Positions 42,101 through 51,921 are shown, counted from the first letter of the stretch. The stretch is 64,000 nt of DNA from Enterobacter sp. RIT418 (GCF_003057745.1 NZ_QBJD02000008.1:1-64000), one strand, 5' to 3'. Numbers and translations are program-made. Notes: generated by a model not told the origin, from the letters alone.

Positions 42101-42948
42101 GTGAACGTCTGACCATCACCCCGCTGGGGCCGTACATTGGCGCACAGGTTTCCGGCCTGGATGTGACTCGCCCCCTGAGCGATAACCAGTTCGAACAGCT
42201 CTACCACGCGGTGCTGCGCCATCAGGTGGTGTTTCTGCGCGAGCAGGCCATTACCCCGCAGCAGCAGCGCGCGCTGGCGATGCGCTTTGGCGATCTGCAT
42301 ATTCACCCGGTCTACCCGCATGCGGAAGGGGTCGAGGAGATCATCGTGCTGGACACCCATAACGATAATCCGCCGGACAACGACAACTGGCATACGGACG
42401 TGACCTTCATCGACACGCCGCCTGCCGGGGCGATTCTGGCGGCAAAGCGGCTGCCGGAAAACGGCGGCGACACGCTGTGGGCCAGCGGCATTGCGGCGTT
42501 TGAGGCGCTCTCCGCGCCATTCCAGGCGCTGCTGAGCGGCCTGCGGGCGGAACACGATTTCAAAAAATCATTCCAGGAATACAAGTATCGCAAAAGCGAA
42601 GAGGAGCACCGGCGCTGGCAGGAGGCCGTGGCGAAACACCCGCCGCTGCTGCATCCGGTCGTGCGTACCCATCCGGTCACGGGAAAGCAGGCGCTGTTTG
42701 TGAACGAAGGGTTCACCACCCGCATCGTGGACGTGAGCGAGAAGGAGAGCGAGGCGCTGCTGGGCTTCCTGTTCGCGCATATCACGAAGCCGGAGTTTCA
42801 GGTGCGCTGGCGCTGGCAGGAAAACGATCTGGCGATTTGGGATAACCGCGTAACGCAGCACTATGCCAACGCGGACTACCTGCCGCAGCGCAGGATTATG
42901 CAGCGGGCGACGATTCTGGGGGATAAGCCCTTTTATCGTGCGCCGTGA
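42097..42948 (+). CDS. tauD: Taurine dioxygenase
   Basis: This Fe(II)/2-oxoglutarate-dependent enzyme hydroxylates taurine, releasing sulfite and aminoacetaldehyde. The 283-residue protein has the 2-His-1-carboxylate iron site H99-x-D101 in NWHTDVTF and a distal His in [10 protein letters not shown]. The 2-oxoglutarate-binding Arg is in the RRIMQRATI region. It ends the tau operon and is convergent with hemB. Confidence 0.97.
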   Translation: MSERLTITPLGPYIGAQVSGLDVTRPLSDNQFEQLYHAVLRHQVVFLREQAITPQQQRALAMRFGDLHIHPVYPHAEGVEEIIVLDTHNDNPPDNDNWHTDVTFIDTPPAGAILAAKRLPENGGDTLWASGIAAFEALSAPFQALLSGLRAEHDFKKSFQEYKYRKSEEEHRRWQEAVAKHPPLLHPVVRTHPVTGKQALFVNEGFTTRIVDVSEKESEALLGFLFAHITKPEFQVRWRWQENDLAIWDNRVTQHYANADYLPQRRIMQRATILGDKPFYRAP

Positions 42949-42950
42949 TC

Positions 42951-42975
42951 CCCTCTCCCCGAAGGGGCGAGGGGA
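42951..42975. repeat. CCCCTC/GAGGGG intergenic palindrome, copy 3
   Basis: CCCCTCTCCCCGAAGGGGCGAGGGG is a variant of the palindrome found near 22795, 39361 and 63167. It begins 2 bases after tauD and can form a GC-rich hairpin on either strand. Confidence 0.65.
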
Positions 42976-43003
42976 CTGCTCGGTGCGGTTTGCCTTGAGG
43001 TCG

Positions 43004-43075
43004 CTACCAGCCCGTCCAGGGGGCGGGCCCCGCCCGAGGCCAAAGGTCGTCAAGAACGCTATCGAGACTGAACAT
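43004..43075 (-). CDS. Candidate 23-residue peptide with RAGP motif
   Basis: This is an unrecognised short frame in the tauD-hemB gap, on the hemB strand. The product begins MFSLDSVLDDLW and ends PRAGPAPWTGW. AGGAGGAG lies 5 bases before the ATG, an excellent ribosome site, but it is entirely inside the 3' arm of the hairpin at 43080-43116, so initiation should be gated by that structure. Residues 14-17 are RAGP, the same four residues at the end of the SecM arrest motif. No gene on this strand follows within 20 kb, so it is not an ordinary leader. It may be chance; see findings. Confidence 0.4.
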   Translation of the reverse strand: MFSLDSVLDDLWPRAGPAPWTGW

Positions 43076-43079
43076 GATG

Positions 43080-43116
43080 GCTCCTCCTGCCGTCTTGCGA
43101 AGACGGTAGAAGGAGC
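43080..43116 (-). promoter_or_regulatory. 17-bp hairpin sequestering a Shine-Dalgarno sequence
   Basis: Two 17-base arms pair with one mismatch and one G-T pair around a 3-base loop. Read as minus-strand RNA, the 5' arm starts GCTCCTTCT and the 3' arm ends AGGAGGAGC, directly before the ATG at 43075. As plus-strand RNA it could instead serve as a tauD terminator, but no T run follows. Confidence 0.6.
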
Positions 43117-43146
43117 GGGTGTCGGTTGTATTGCAGCGGGTGAAGA

Positions 43147-44121
43147 TTAGCGGAGGATTTTTTTCTCGGCCAGATCCAGCGCGAAGTAGCTGAAGATCAG
43201 ATCTGCGCCCGCGCGCTTGATCGCGCCGAGGCTTTCGAGGATCACTTTCTCTTCGTCGATCGCGCCCTCCTGCGCGGCAAATTTGATCATCGCGTATTCG
43301 CCGCTCACCTGGTAAGCGCCCAGCGGCAGCTCGGTGCGCTCGCGGATATCGCGCAGGATATCCAGATATGCGCCCGCCGGTTTCACCATCAGGCAGTCTG
43401 CGCCCTGGGCTTCATCCAGCAGGGACTCGCGGATCGCCTCGCGGCGGTTCAGCGGGTTCATCTGGTAGGTTTTGCGATCGCCCTTCAGCGCCGTGCCCGC
43501 GGCTTCACGGAACGGACCGTAGAAGGAGGAGGCGAATTTGGTGGAGTAGGACATGATGGCGGTGTCGGTGAAGCCGGCGGCGTCCAGCGCCTGGCGGATT
43601 GCCTGAACCTGTCCGTCCATGGCGGCAGAAGGGGCGATGAAGTCAGCGCCCGCGGCGGCGGCAACCACCGCCTGCTTGCCCAGGTTGAGCAGGGTCGCGT
43701 CGTTGTCTACGCCGTGATCGCACAGCACGCCGCAGTGGCCGTGGGAGGTGTATTCGCAGAAGCAGGTGTCGGACATCACGATCATCTCCGGCACGGCCTC
43801 TTTGCAGATGCGGGACATGCGGGCGACCAGGCCGTCCTCTTTCCAGGCATCGCTGCCCGTGGCGTCGGTGTGGTGAGAAATGCCGAAGGTCATTACCGAA
43901 CGAATACCCGCATTGGCAATGCGTTCAATCTCGCGCGCCAGGTGCTTTTCTGGAATGCGCATCACGCCCGGCATGGCGTCGATGGCCTTGTAGTCGTCGA
44001 TCTCTTCTTCAACAAAAATCGGCAACACCAGATCGTTCAAGGTGAGCGTTGTCTCTTCAAACATAGCGCGAAGTGCCGGAGACTTGCGCAGGCGACGGGG
44101 GCGAGCAATTAAATCGGTCAT
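43147..44121 (-). CDS. hemB: Delta-aminolevulinic acid dehydratase (porphobilinogen synthase)
   Basis: HemB condenses two 5-aminolevulinates into porphobilinogen in haem synthesis. The 324-residue zinc enzyme matches E. coli HemB. The active-site lysines are in [15 protein letters not shown] and [13 protein letters not shown]. The catalytic zinc cysteines are in [15 protein letters not shown]. Cytosolic octamer; single gene convergent with tauD. Confidence 0.97.
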   Translation of the reverse strand: MTDLIARPRRLRKSPALRAMFEETTLTLNDLVLPIFVEEEIDDYKAIDAMPGVMRIPEKHLAREIERIANAGIRSVMTFGISHHTDATGSDAWKEDGLVARMSRICKEAVPEMIVMSDTCFCEYTSHGHCGVLCDHGVDNDATLLNLGKQAVVAAAAGADFIAPSAAMDGQVQAIRQALDAAGFTDTAIMSYSTKFASSFYGPFREAAGTALKGDRKTYQMNPLNRREAIRESLLDEAQGADCLMVKPAGAYLDILRDIRERTELPLGAYQVSGEYAMIKFAAQEGAIDEEKVILESLGAIKRAGADLIFSYFALDLAEKKILR

Positions 44122-44571
44122 GATATGCCTGACGTTTGTGGAACAAAGGAGCCCTAGTGTACCTGAAGATGGGCGGGGGTGTTTTACTAAAGTGGGCGTT
44201 ATGGATATGCGTTCTCAGGGGCTCAGATCACCCCTTTTTACCGCGCGACGAGAGGGCGCGTAACACGGAAAATAAATGATATATTATGTATTTTTCTGTG
44301 GAATTTGGTAAGTTAGAGGTTGGTCAAGTTCACGTCCTGATTATTATACTTAAAACTTATGCGTTATTTCCCGTTTGCGCATTTTTGTCCGTGCTTATTA
44401 TCGGTTTTGAAAATGTTTTAAGGTTTATCTCTATTACTTGTCTGGATTCGGACTAAATAGAAACATTGATTGAACCTTTTCGAAATGAAACTGCATAATT
44501 CCCTCCGCAATTAAATATTGCAAATTCATTGATGGACAAACTTGCTTACGTCCCTGAGGAGGGATGACCCA
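44122..44571. other. hemB-autotransporter intergenic region
   Basis: This 450-bp gap between divergent genes becomes strongly AT-rich from about 44260 onward, unlike hemB. It probably holds the autotransporter promoter and control sites, but I cannot assign a clear -35/-10 pair. Only very short frames (about 20 codons) occur, and none is convincing. Confidence 0.45.
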
Positions 44572-47349
44572 ATGCAAACATGGAAAAAGAAACTGGTTGT
44601 ATCTCAACTTGCATTAGCCTGCACTATGGCTATCGCTTCTCAGGCCAATGCGAAAGATATTTCCGGTACGACATATAATACTTTTGGATATGATAATACC
44701 GCGTCAACGCCCTGGTATTATGGTTATGCCGACTGGAATTACTCGGATGCCATCCACGACGGTGATATTTATCCCGTGATTAATAAATCCACGGTGAATG
44801 GTGTTATTTCAACGTACCATCTGGATGATGGCGTAAATGGCCGTGCAAATGCGCTTAGCATTTCTAACAGCACCATTAATGGCATGATTACGTCAGAGTG
44901 CATGACCACGACGTGTGCCGATGGCGTCGATACCGACGGCACCCAGCATGCTCAGTACGATCGTTTTAGCCTGACGGTTGACCACTCCACCATTAACGAT
45001 GCCTACGAACACTACGCGTATGACGTCGTTAATGGCGACACCACAGAAACGCATTACCTTGATACCTATGGTCTTGGGAATGCCATTACCCTGGACGTAG
45101 AGTCCGATATCGTTATCCAGAACAACTCCCACGTTGCGGGTATCACGCTGACGCAGGGCTACCAGGAGCTGGATAATACTCCTTACGACGGCGTTGAAGG
45201 CGTTGCCAACAGCAGCAACATCTTTACCAACAGCGTGGTGGTGAAAGATTCCGTGCTGACGTCCGGCGCGTACCGCGATCTGGGCACCAGCGGCTTCTAT
45301 GGCCAGACCGCGAAGCCGAGCGATTATAGCGAAACGAACGCCACGGGCGCGGATGACGCGGCGCTGATCGTTATCGCCGGTGCATCTGATAACGCCATGC
45401 AGACCACGGCGACCTTCGACCGTTCAACCGTGACCGGAGACATTCTGTTCTCCAGCACCTTTGATAACAACTTCTACGTCAACGGCGATCCGCAGACCGA
45501 TACCACCGAAGACGGCGTGTACAACCCAACCACCAACGGCTGGGACGGTACCGACAAGCTTGACGTTACGCTGACCAACGGCAGTAAGTGGGTCGGTGCA
45601 GCGCAGACCATCAAAGTTGATGCCATCGGCACCTCACAGATGTATGGTCAGGGCTACAGCAACGTTGACTGGCACGGCCTGTCTCCGAACAGCATCTGGC
45701 CTGATTCTACCTTCGACAGCAACGGCCACGTTGCGGGTGAAGAGGTCTACCAAAGCGGCCTGTTCAACGTCGCGCTGGATAACGGCTCAGAATGGGATAC
45801 CCGCAAGACCTCTAACATTGACGCGCTGAAGGTGAACAACCAGTCGCAGGTCAACGTCGAAAACTCCGGCCTGCTGGCGGATTCCATCACCCTGACCAAT
45901 GCGTCTACGCTGAATATCGGCGACAGCGGAGCCGTGGCTACAGACAGCCTGTATCTCGACAGCTATAGCCGCGCGGCGCTGACCGAAGAGACGGCAGAGC
46001 TGTATGCCAACACCCTTACGGTAGACAACCATGCCGAGCTGGCGCTGGGTCTGGGTCAGGTAGATACGCACAACATGGTGCTCACCGATGGCGGCGTGCT
46101 CAACGTTGCCAGCCGCGATTACGTGCTGAACAGCGATCTGAACAACGCGCGTTATATCACCAACGACCGTTACAAATCTGACTACGACCACGGCGTGATT
46201 GCGCTCAACTCTGACGGCCACCTGGCCGTGAACGGCGACGTTGCGGGTAACTACAGCGTGCGTATTGACGATGCAACCGGCGCGGGTTCCGTCGCGGAGT
46301 ACAACAACAGAGAGATCGTTCGCGTCTACGACAATAACGCGGACACCAGCGCTCGCTTTACCGCAGCCAACAAGGCCGATCTGGGGGCGTATACCTATGA
46401 GGCGCAGCAGCGCGGCGACACCGTTGTGCTGGCGCAGCAAGAGCTGACCGACTCGGCCAATATGGCGCTGAGCATTCCTTCTGCGAATACCAACATCTGG
46501 AACCTGCAGCAGGATACGCTGGGGGCTCGTCTGACCAACGCCCGTCACGGCCTGGCGGATAACGGCGGCGCGTGGGTGAGCTACTTCGGCGGTAACATCG
46601 ACGCGGATAACGGCGTGGTGAGTTACGATCAGGACGTGAGCGGCATCATGGTGGGTGTTGATACTCTGATTGACGGTAACAACGCGAAGTGGACCGTGGG
46701 TGGCGCAGCTGGCTTCGCGAAAGGCGATGTCAGCGACCGTACCGGTCAGGTCGATCAGGATAGCCAGACGGCGATGATTTACGCGTCCGCGAAGTTTGCG
46801 AACGATGTCTTCCTCGACAGCTCCCTGAACTATACCCGCTTCAACAGCGACCTCTCTGCGAGCATGAGCAACGGTCAGTACGTGGACGGTAATACCACTA
46901 CCGATGCCGTCGGCTTTGGCCTGAAGCTGGGCTACGACTGGAAACCTAACCTGTCTGGCTACGTTACGCCTTATGCTGCCGTATCGGGTCTTTTCCAGTC
47001 GGGTGATGATTATCGTCTGAACAACGACATGCGTATCGACGGCCAGTCTTACGACAGCCTGCGCTATGAGCTCGGCGTTGATGCGGGTTACACCTTCAAC
47101 TACGGCGGCGATCAGGCCCTGACGCCTTACTTCAAGCTGGCGTACGTGTATGACTATGCGGACAACACCGCGAATATCAACGGTGACACCATCGACAACG
47201 GCATGGAAGGTTCTGCCGTTCGCGTGGGGCTGGGTACGCAGTTTAGCTTCACCAAAAACTTCAGCGCATACACCGATGCTACCTACCTGGGCGGCGGCGA
47301 CGCTGAGCAGAACTGGGGCGCAAACCTGGGCGTGAAATACACCTGGTAA
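44572..47349 (+). CDS. Autotransporter with beta-helix passenger
   Basis: This type Va secreted surface protein has 925 residues: signal peptide (about 1-24, cleaved after SQANA), a long repetitive passenger (about 25-640), and a C-terminal 12-strand beta-barrel (about 660-925) ending in VKYTW. The passenger repeats short turns such as KSTVNGVI, NSTINGMI, HSTINDAY and RSTVTGDI, as in parallel beta-helices; no protease motif is visible. I start at the ATG at 44572 (GAGGAGGG 8 bases upstream), not the upstream ATG. It occupies the place of the broken yaiT gene of E. coli K-12. Adhesin or biofilm function is inference. Confidence 0.88.
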   Translation: MQTWKKKLVVSQLALACTMAIASQANAKDISGTTYNTFGYDNTASTPWYYGYADWNYSDAIHDGDIYPVINKSTVNGVISTYHLDDGVNGRANALSISNSTINGMITSECMTTTCADGVDTDGTQHAQYDRFSLTVDHSTINDAYEHYAYDVVNGDTTETHYLDTYGLGNAITLDVESDIVIQNNSHVAGITLTQGYQELDNTPYDGVEGVANSSNIFTNSVVVKDSVLTSGAYRDLGTSGFYGQTAKPSDYSETNATGADDAALIVIAGASDNAMQTTATFDRSTVTGDILFSSTFDNNFYVNGDPQTDTTEDGVYNPTTNGWDGTDKLDVTLTNGSKWVGAAQTIKVDAIGTSQMYGQGYSNVDWHGLSPNSIWPDSTFDSNGHVAGEEVYQSGLFNVALDNGSEWDTRKTSNIDALKVNNQSQVNVENSGLLADSITLTNASTLNIGDSGAVATDSLYLDSYSRAALTEETAELYANTLTVDNHAELALGLGQVDTHNMVLTDGGVLNVASRDYVLNSDLNNARYITNDRYKSDYDHGVIALNSDGHLAVNGDVAGNYSVRIDDATGAGSVAEYNNREIVRVYDNNADTSARFTAANKADLGAYTYEAQQRGDTVVLAQQELTDSANMALSIPSANTNIWNLQQDTLGARLTNARHGLADNGGAWVSYFGGNIDADNGVVSYDQDVSGIMVGVDTLIDGNNAKWTVGGAAGFAKGDVSDRTGQVDQDSQTAMIYASAKFANDVFLDSSLNYTRFNSDLSASMSNGQYVDGNTTTDAVGFGLKLGYDWKPNLSGYVTPYAAVSGLFQSGDDYRLNNDMRIDGQSYDSLRYELGVDAGYTFNYGGDQALTPYFKLAYVYDYADNTANINGDTIDNGMEGSAVRVGLGTQFSFTKNFSAYTDATYLGGGDAEQNWGANLGVKYTW

Positions 47350-47354
47350 ATCTA

Positions 47355-47386
47355 AAAGCGGGAGAGATCGTCTCTCCCGCTTTTTA
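47355..47386 (+). terminator. Terminator of the autotransporter gene
   Basis: AGCGGGAGAGA-TCG-TCTCTCCCGCT is a perfect 11-bp stem followed by Ts, starting 8 bases after the stop. Confidence 0.92.
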
Positions 47387-47441
47387 CTGTAACAAGAGAA
47401 AATAATATAGAACCGAAAAAGACAGATGACTTGAGGTCTGC

Positions 47442-48068
47442 ATGAACGTTGATGCGAAACCACTTGCTGAATTAAGCCGGCTTGAACGGTGCCTGAAACC
47501 CGAAGGCATTCCTTTTACAATACCTAAGCACCATATTCTTTCTTATCGTTGCGCTGATGATTCTCCTACCACCGTTGTTTTGCAAACGGGCATTGTCGCC
47601 GTTCATCGTCAGTCAGATGAATTATTGATCGGTATTGCGACCGCGCCTTTCATATTTGGCCTTACGTCCGATATGCTGGGTAACCCGTCCGAATATAATA
47701 TTGTCGCAAGAACACCCTGTAGCGGGTTTTATTTACCTGCCATAAAAAACTATCAGCGTATTGATGAAGAAAATATTTGGCAGGATGCCTTTACCTGGAT
47801 TTTGTGGATTAATCGGCTATTGCAGCGGCGCGATATGCAGCTGGTTGGCAATAATTCATATGCCCAGATCCGGGCCATGCTGCTTAATATGGCTACATGG
47901 GATGATAATCTGCGCTCTAAAATAGGCGTAATGAATCATATTCAGCGAAGCACACGTATTTCACGCTCGGTAGTGGCAGAAGTGCTGGCCGCACTGAGAG
48001 AGGGAAATTACATCAGCATGAGCAGGGGCAAACTGGTCAGCGTAAACCGTTTGCCCGCTGAATATTAA
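47442..48068 (+). CDS. iprA: Winged-helix regulator IprA (YaiV)
   Basis: This 208-residue protein has a CRP/FNR-like N-terminal beta-roll without recognisable cyclic-nucleotide residues. The C-terminal winged helix covers about residues 150-205 (IQRSTRISRSVVAEVLAALREGNYI). E. coli and Salmonella IprA has been reported to affect hydrogen peroxide resistance. It overlaps the convergent ampH 3' end by 4 bases. Confidence 0.88.
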   Translation: MNVDAKPLAELSRLERCLKPEGIPFTIPKHHILSYRCADDSPTTVVLQTGIVAVHRQSDELLIGIATAPFIFGLTSDMLGNPSEYNIVARTPCSGFYLPAIKNYQRIDEENIWQDAFTWILWINRLLQRRDMQLVGNNSYAQIRAMLLNMATWDDNLRSKIGVMNHIQRSTRISRSVVAEVLAALREGNYISMSRGKLVSVNRLPAEY

Positions 48069-49231
48069 TTCTGGTTAGAGGCCGTCAGCACCTGCGCTTT
48101 GTTAGCACTCAGTTCGGCGACTAAATTATTAACCCCGTCGCTCATGTTGACGAAGCGCGTGTTCGGCGAGCGGGTGACCACCACAAACGCGCCCACGTTT
48201 GACTGGGGGATCATCGCCATATAGGTAATAAATCCGCCGCCGCCGCCGGTTTTCTGGATGATCCCCGGACGGCCGTCTTTCGGCTCCATATACACCCATC
48301 CCAGCCCCAGCGCGTCCGCTTTACCCGGCACGTCCATGCCCACCAGGCGCGTTAGCTGACTGCGCTTGTAGATCAGGGTCTGCATCCTGTCCGCCTGCGG
48401 GCTGCGAGAGTAAAAATCGGATGAGAGGAACTGCTGCATCCAGCGCATCATATCGCCCGGCGTGGAATAGACGCCGCCGCTGCCGACGGCGGCCAGGGTG
48501 TTGTTACACGGGCTGGCGCCTTTTTCCGCTATCATCAGGCGCTTACACTGGTCCGGCGACGGGGTGAAGGTGGTGTCCTTCATGCCCAGCGGGCGGGTAA
48601 TCTGCTCTTCAAAAAGCTGGGGATACGGTTTGCCGGATGCCGAGGCTAAGGCGTCGGCCAGCAGATCGAAGGCCAGGTTGGAATAGGCCGCCTGCGAGCC
48701 CGGGGCGGTCTTCAGCGCGGCGGTGCTGAGATAGTTCCAGCGCTGCTCGCGGGTTGGCCAGACGAATACCGGACGATGGGCTGCTCCGCCCGGCTGCTCG
48801 CGCGGCAGGGCGCTGGTGTGGGTTGCGAGGTTGACCAGCCGAATCGGCGTGCCCTGGTAGGTTGGGACGCGTGCGCCCGGTGGGGCGTACTTGCTGAGCG
48901 GATCGTCAAGTTTGACCACGCCCTGGTCGAGCAGCTTCACCAGCATTTCGCTGGTCATCAGCTTGGTGATGGAGGCAATGCGGATCACCGAGTCCAGCTG
49001 CGGGTGGACGTTATTTCCCGGGCGCGTTTCGCCAAAGCTGCGAAACACACGCTGATTGCCGTCGATCACGACCAGCGCCATGCCCGTCGCGCCGCTGCCG
49101 TAGTAGATCAGATTGGCGTAGCGATCGGCAATATCTGAAGCCAGCGCGGGCGCCGTCAGCGGCTGGGCTGCCTGGGCGGGAGCGACGCTCGCCGCACACA
49201 GCGCGGCGATAAAAAGCAGACAACGTTTCAA
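48065..49231 (-). CDS. ampH: Penicillin-binding protein AmpH (class C beta-lactamase fold)
   Basis: AmpH is a periplasmic D,D-carboxypeptidase/endopeptidase with an AmpC-like fold and very weak beta-lactamase activity, linked to peptidoglycan recycling and peptide uptake. The 388 residues have a signal peptide (about 1-21). The active-site motifs are S87-I-T-K90, Y-S-N (in AAYSNLAFDLL) and K-T-G (IQKTGGGGGF). It is divergent from sbmA as in E. coli. Confidence 0.95.
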   Translation of the reverse strand: MKRCLLFIAALCAASVAPAQAAQPLTAPALASDIADRYANLIYYGSGATGMALVVIDGNQRVFRSFGETRPGNNVHPQLDSVIRIASITKLMTSEMLVKLLDQGVVKLDDPLSKYAPPGARVPTYQGTPIRLVNLATHTSALPREQPGGAAHRPVFVWPTREQRWNYLSTAALKTAPGSQAAYSNLAFDLLADALASASGKPYPQLFEEQITRPLGMKDTTFTPSPDQCKRLMIAEKGASPCNNTLAAVGSGGVYSTPGDMMRWMQQFLSSDFYSRSPQADRMQTLIYKRSQLTRLVGMDVPGKADALGLGWVYMEPKDGRPGIIQKTGGGGGFITYMAMIPQSNVGAFVVVTRSPNTRFVNMSDGVNNLVAELSANKAQVLTASNQN

Positions 49232-49588
49232 CGAAATGCATCCATAGAGGTGAACAGGAAAAGTAATGGGTATTTATACTACTAAACGATTCCGCGCAAT
49301 GGCCCGAATTACATAACCATAGCGAGAAAAACGTAACGATGGGTAAACGTAAACAATTTCCGCAAGACGCATCTCCCATTTTGTGACGTCGGCCTTATGA
49401 TAGGGCGCGGTGTTCCAGCCTCATGGCGTTTGAAACGCACCGAAACAATTCTCGAAACGGGAAAACGAACTAATAATCACGCGTCGGGTCTGACCATTTT
49501 ACCCGGGCCGGGAGACGGGCTCGGGCAGGTTTTAAGTAGGGCGAAGTGTTGTACACAGCAACAGCCATAACAACAAGAAGGAAGCAAT
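49232..49588. other. ampH-sbmA intergenic region
   Basis: This 357-bp divergent control region holds a sigma-E-like promoter for sbmA at 49467-49493 and a GC-rich inverted repeat around 49500-49530 (CCCGGGCCGGG, GACGGGCTCGGG). No gene is seen. Confidence 0.5.
49467..49493 (+). promoter_or_regulatory. Sigma-E-like promoter of sbmA
   Basis: GAACTA, 16 bases, then TCTGA resembles the sigma-E consensus GGAACTT-N16-TCTGA/TCTAA. It lies about 96 bases before the sbmA ATG. E. coli sbmA-yaiW is a known member of the sigma-E regulon. Confidence 0.65.
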
Positions 49589-50809
49589 ATGTTTACGTCT
49601 TTTTTCCCAAAGCCGGGGCCTTTTTTCCTGTCGGCATTTATTTGGGCACTGATCGCCGTCCTGTTCTGGCAGGTGGGCGGCGGCGCGTGGCTAATGCGCC
49701 TCACCGGCGCCGCGAGCGACGTGCCGATTAGCGCAGCGCGCTTCTGGTCGCAAAGCTTCTTGCTCTTTTACGCCTACTACACCGCGTGCGTGGGGCTGTT
49801 TGCCCTGTTCTGGTTCAAATACTCTCCGCACCGCTGGCAGTACTGGTCGATTTTAGGGTCCGCACTGATCATTTTCGTCACCTGGTTCATGGTGGAAGTG
49901 AGCGTTGCGATTAACGCCTGGTATGCTCCGTTTTACGACCTCATCCAAAAAGCGCTGAGCGCTCCGAATAAGGTTCCCATTGGTGAACTCTATGCCGGTC
50001 TCGTGAGCTTTATGGGCATTGCCATGATTGCCGTAACGGTCGCGGTCCTGAATAACTTCTTCGTGAGCCATTACGTTTTCCGCTGGCGCACCGCGATGAA
50101 CGAATACTACATGGCGAACTGGCAGCGCCTGCGCCATATCGAAGGCGCCGCGCAGCGTGTTCAGGAAGACACCATGCGCTTTGCATCGACGCTGGAGGAC
50201 ATGGGGGTCAGCTTGCTCAATGCCGTGATGAAGCTCATCGCGTTTTTACCCATTCTGATTGCGCTTTCCCCCCACGTGCCTGAACTTCCGATCGTGGGCC
50301 ATCTACCCTATGGTTTGGTTATCGCGGCGCTGGTCTGGTCTCTTATGGGGACGGGGATGCTTGCGGTTGTGGGGATTAAGCTGCCGGGGCTACAGTTCAA
50401 AAACCAGCGCGTGGAAGCGGCCTATCGAAAAGAGCTTGTGTATGGCGAGGACGATCCCTCCCGCGCCGCGCCGCCAACGGTTAAAGCGCTGTTTAAAAAC
50501 GTACGCTATAACTATTTCAAGCTCTACTTCCACTATATGTACTTCAATATTGCGCGCATTTTGTATCTCCAGGCTGATACGGTTTTTGGAATAGTCCTGT
50601 TGTTCCCGTCAATAGTTGCAGGGACAATTACCCTGGGCCTAATGACCCAAATCACCAACGTCTTTGATCAGGTGAGAAGTTCGTTCCAGTACCTGATCAG
50701 CTCCTGGACCACGCTGGTCGAGCTGATGTCCATATATAAGCGTTTACGCAGCTTCGAGCGCGAGCTGGACGACAAAGACCTGCAGGAAGTAACCAATACC
50801 TTTAGCTAA
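49589..50809 (+). CDS. sbmA: Peptide antibiotic transporter SbmA
   Basis: SbmA is a proton-driven inner-membrane importer of microcins B17 and J25, bleomycin and proline-rich antimicrobial peptides. The 406 residues equal E. coli SbmA, with about seven or eight helices of ABC-exporter-like fold but no ATPase domain. [26 protein letters not shown] is the conserved cytoplasmic segment, quoted only in outline. AAGGAAG precedes the ATG; yaiW follows after 14 bases. Confidence 0.96.
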   Translation: MFTSFFPKPGPFFLSAFIWALIAVLFWQVGGGAWLMRLTGAASDVPISAARFWSQSFLLFYAYYTACVGLFALFWFKYSPHRWQYWSILGSALIIFVTWFMVEVSVAINAWYAPFYDLIQKALSAPNKVPIGELYAGLVSFMGIAMIAVTVAVLNNFFVSHYVFRWRTAMNEYYMANWQRLRHIEGAAQRVQEDTMRFASTLEDMGVSLLNAVMKLIAFLPILIALSPHVPELPIVGHLPYGLVIAALVWSLMGTGMLAVVGIKLPGLQFKNQRVEAAYRKELVYGEDDPSRAAPPTVKALFKNVRYNYFKLYFHYMYFNIARILYLQADTVFGIVLLFPSIVAGTITLGLMTQITNVFDQVRSSFQYLISSWTTLVELMSIYKRLRSFERELDDKDLQEVTNTFS

Positions 50810-50823
50810 AACAGGGAGTTGCT

Positions 50824-51921
50824 ATGTCTTTTGCCGTACCCCGCGCGTTACCGCTGTCCTTCGTTGCCGCCTTCGTGCTGGCGGGCTGTGCCGATAAGGG
50901 CGCCGCGCCGCTCAAAAAGGGCGAGAAGCCCGTGGACGTGGCGAGCGTGGTGCGGCAAAAAATGCCCGCCAGCGTCAAGGATCGCAGCGAATGGGCTGAT
51001 GCCTTAGCAAAAACCTTCGAAAGCCAGAAGATTGCTCCTACCGAGGAGAACATCTGCTCGGTGCTGGCGGTGGCGCAGCAGGAGTCGATGTACCAGTCGG
51101 ACCCGGCCGTGCCCGGCCTGAATAAAATTGCCTGGAAAGAGATCGACCGTCGCGCCGAATCCATGCACATTCCGGTGTTCCTGGTGCATACCGCGCTGAA
51201 AATCACCTCGCCAAACGGTAAAAGCTACAGCGATCGGCTGGACGCGGTGAAAACCGAGAAGCAGCTGAGCGCCATTTTTGATGATTTTATCGGCATGGTG
51301 CCGATGGGGCAGAAGCTGTTTGGCTCGCTCAACCCGGTGCACACCGGCGGCCCGATGCAGGTCAGCATCGCGTTTGCTGAAAAACATACCGACGGCTATC
51401 CGTGGAAAATCGACGGCACGGTGCGTCAGGAGGTCTTTTCCCTGCGCGGCGGGCTGTGGTTTGGCACATATCACCTGCTGAACTATCCGGCGAACTACGA
51501 TGAGCCTTTATACCGCTTCGCGGACTTTAACGCCGGCTGGTACGCGAGCCGAAATGCCGCCTTCCAGAACGCGGTCAGCCGCGCGAGCGGCGTCAAGCTG
51601 GCGCTGGATGGCGATCTGATCGCCTACGGCAGCAGCGAGGCGGGCAGCACCGAGCGAGCGGTGCGTAAGCTTTCCACGAAGCTTGGGATGAGCGACAGCG
51701 AAATCCGCCGCCAGCTGGAGAAGGGCGATAGCCTGGCGTTCGAGAAAACCGATCTGTATCAGCAGGTATTTAAGCTTGCGGAGCAGAAGAGCGGGAAAGC
51801 GTTACCGAAAGCGATGCTGCCCGGCATTCAGCTTGAGAGCCCGAAGATCACGCGTAATCTGACCACCGCGTGGTTCGCTAAGCGCGTGGACGATCGTCGG
51901 GCTCGCTGTATGGGGCTGTAG
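50824..51921 (+). CDS. yaiW: Outer membrane lipoprotein YaiW
   Basis: YaiW is a surface-exposed lipoprotein that in E. coli acts with SbmA in uptake of proline-rich peptides such as Bac7. The 365 residues start with a signal peptide ending in lipobox LAGC (lipidated C22). A DUF1615 domain occupies the rest (LAVAQQESMYQSDP, TGGPMQVSIAFAE). It is co-transcribed with sbmA. Confidence 0.93.
   Translation: MSFAVPRALPLSFVAAFVLAGCADKGAAPLKKGEKPVDVASVVRQKMPASVKDRSEWADALAKTFESQKIAPTEENICSVLAVAQQESMYQSDPAVPGLNKIAWKEIDRRAESMHIPVFLVHTALKITSPNGKSYSDRLDAVKTEKQLSAIFDDFIGMVPMGQKLFGSLNPVHTGGPMQVSIAFAEKHTDGYPWKIDGTVRQEVFSLRGGLWFGTYHLLNYPANYDEPLYRFADFNAGWYASRNAAFQNAVSRASGVKLALDGDLIAYGSSEAGSTERAVRKLSTKLGMSDSEIRRQLEKGDSLAFEKTDLYQQVFKLAEQKSGKALPKAMLPGIQLESPKITRNLTTAWFAKRVDDRRARCMGL

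Noticed and set aside
44206..44263. Short plus-strand frame (about 20 codons) upstream of the autotransporter
   Set aside because: Poor ribosome site, Arg/Ser-rich composition, and no sign of conservation or structure.
45787..47463. A 558-codon open frame antisense to the autotransporter
   Set aside because: It runs through the autotransporter barrel and its terminator, has no ribosome site or recognisable domain, and is explained by the strand-biased Asp/Asn/Gly/Thr codons of the sense gene.
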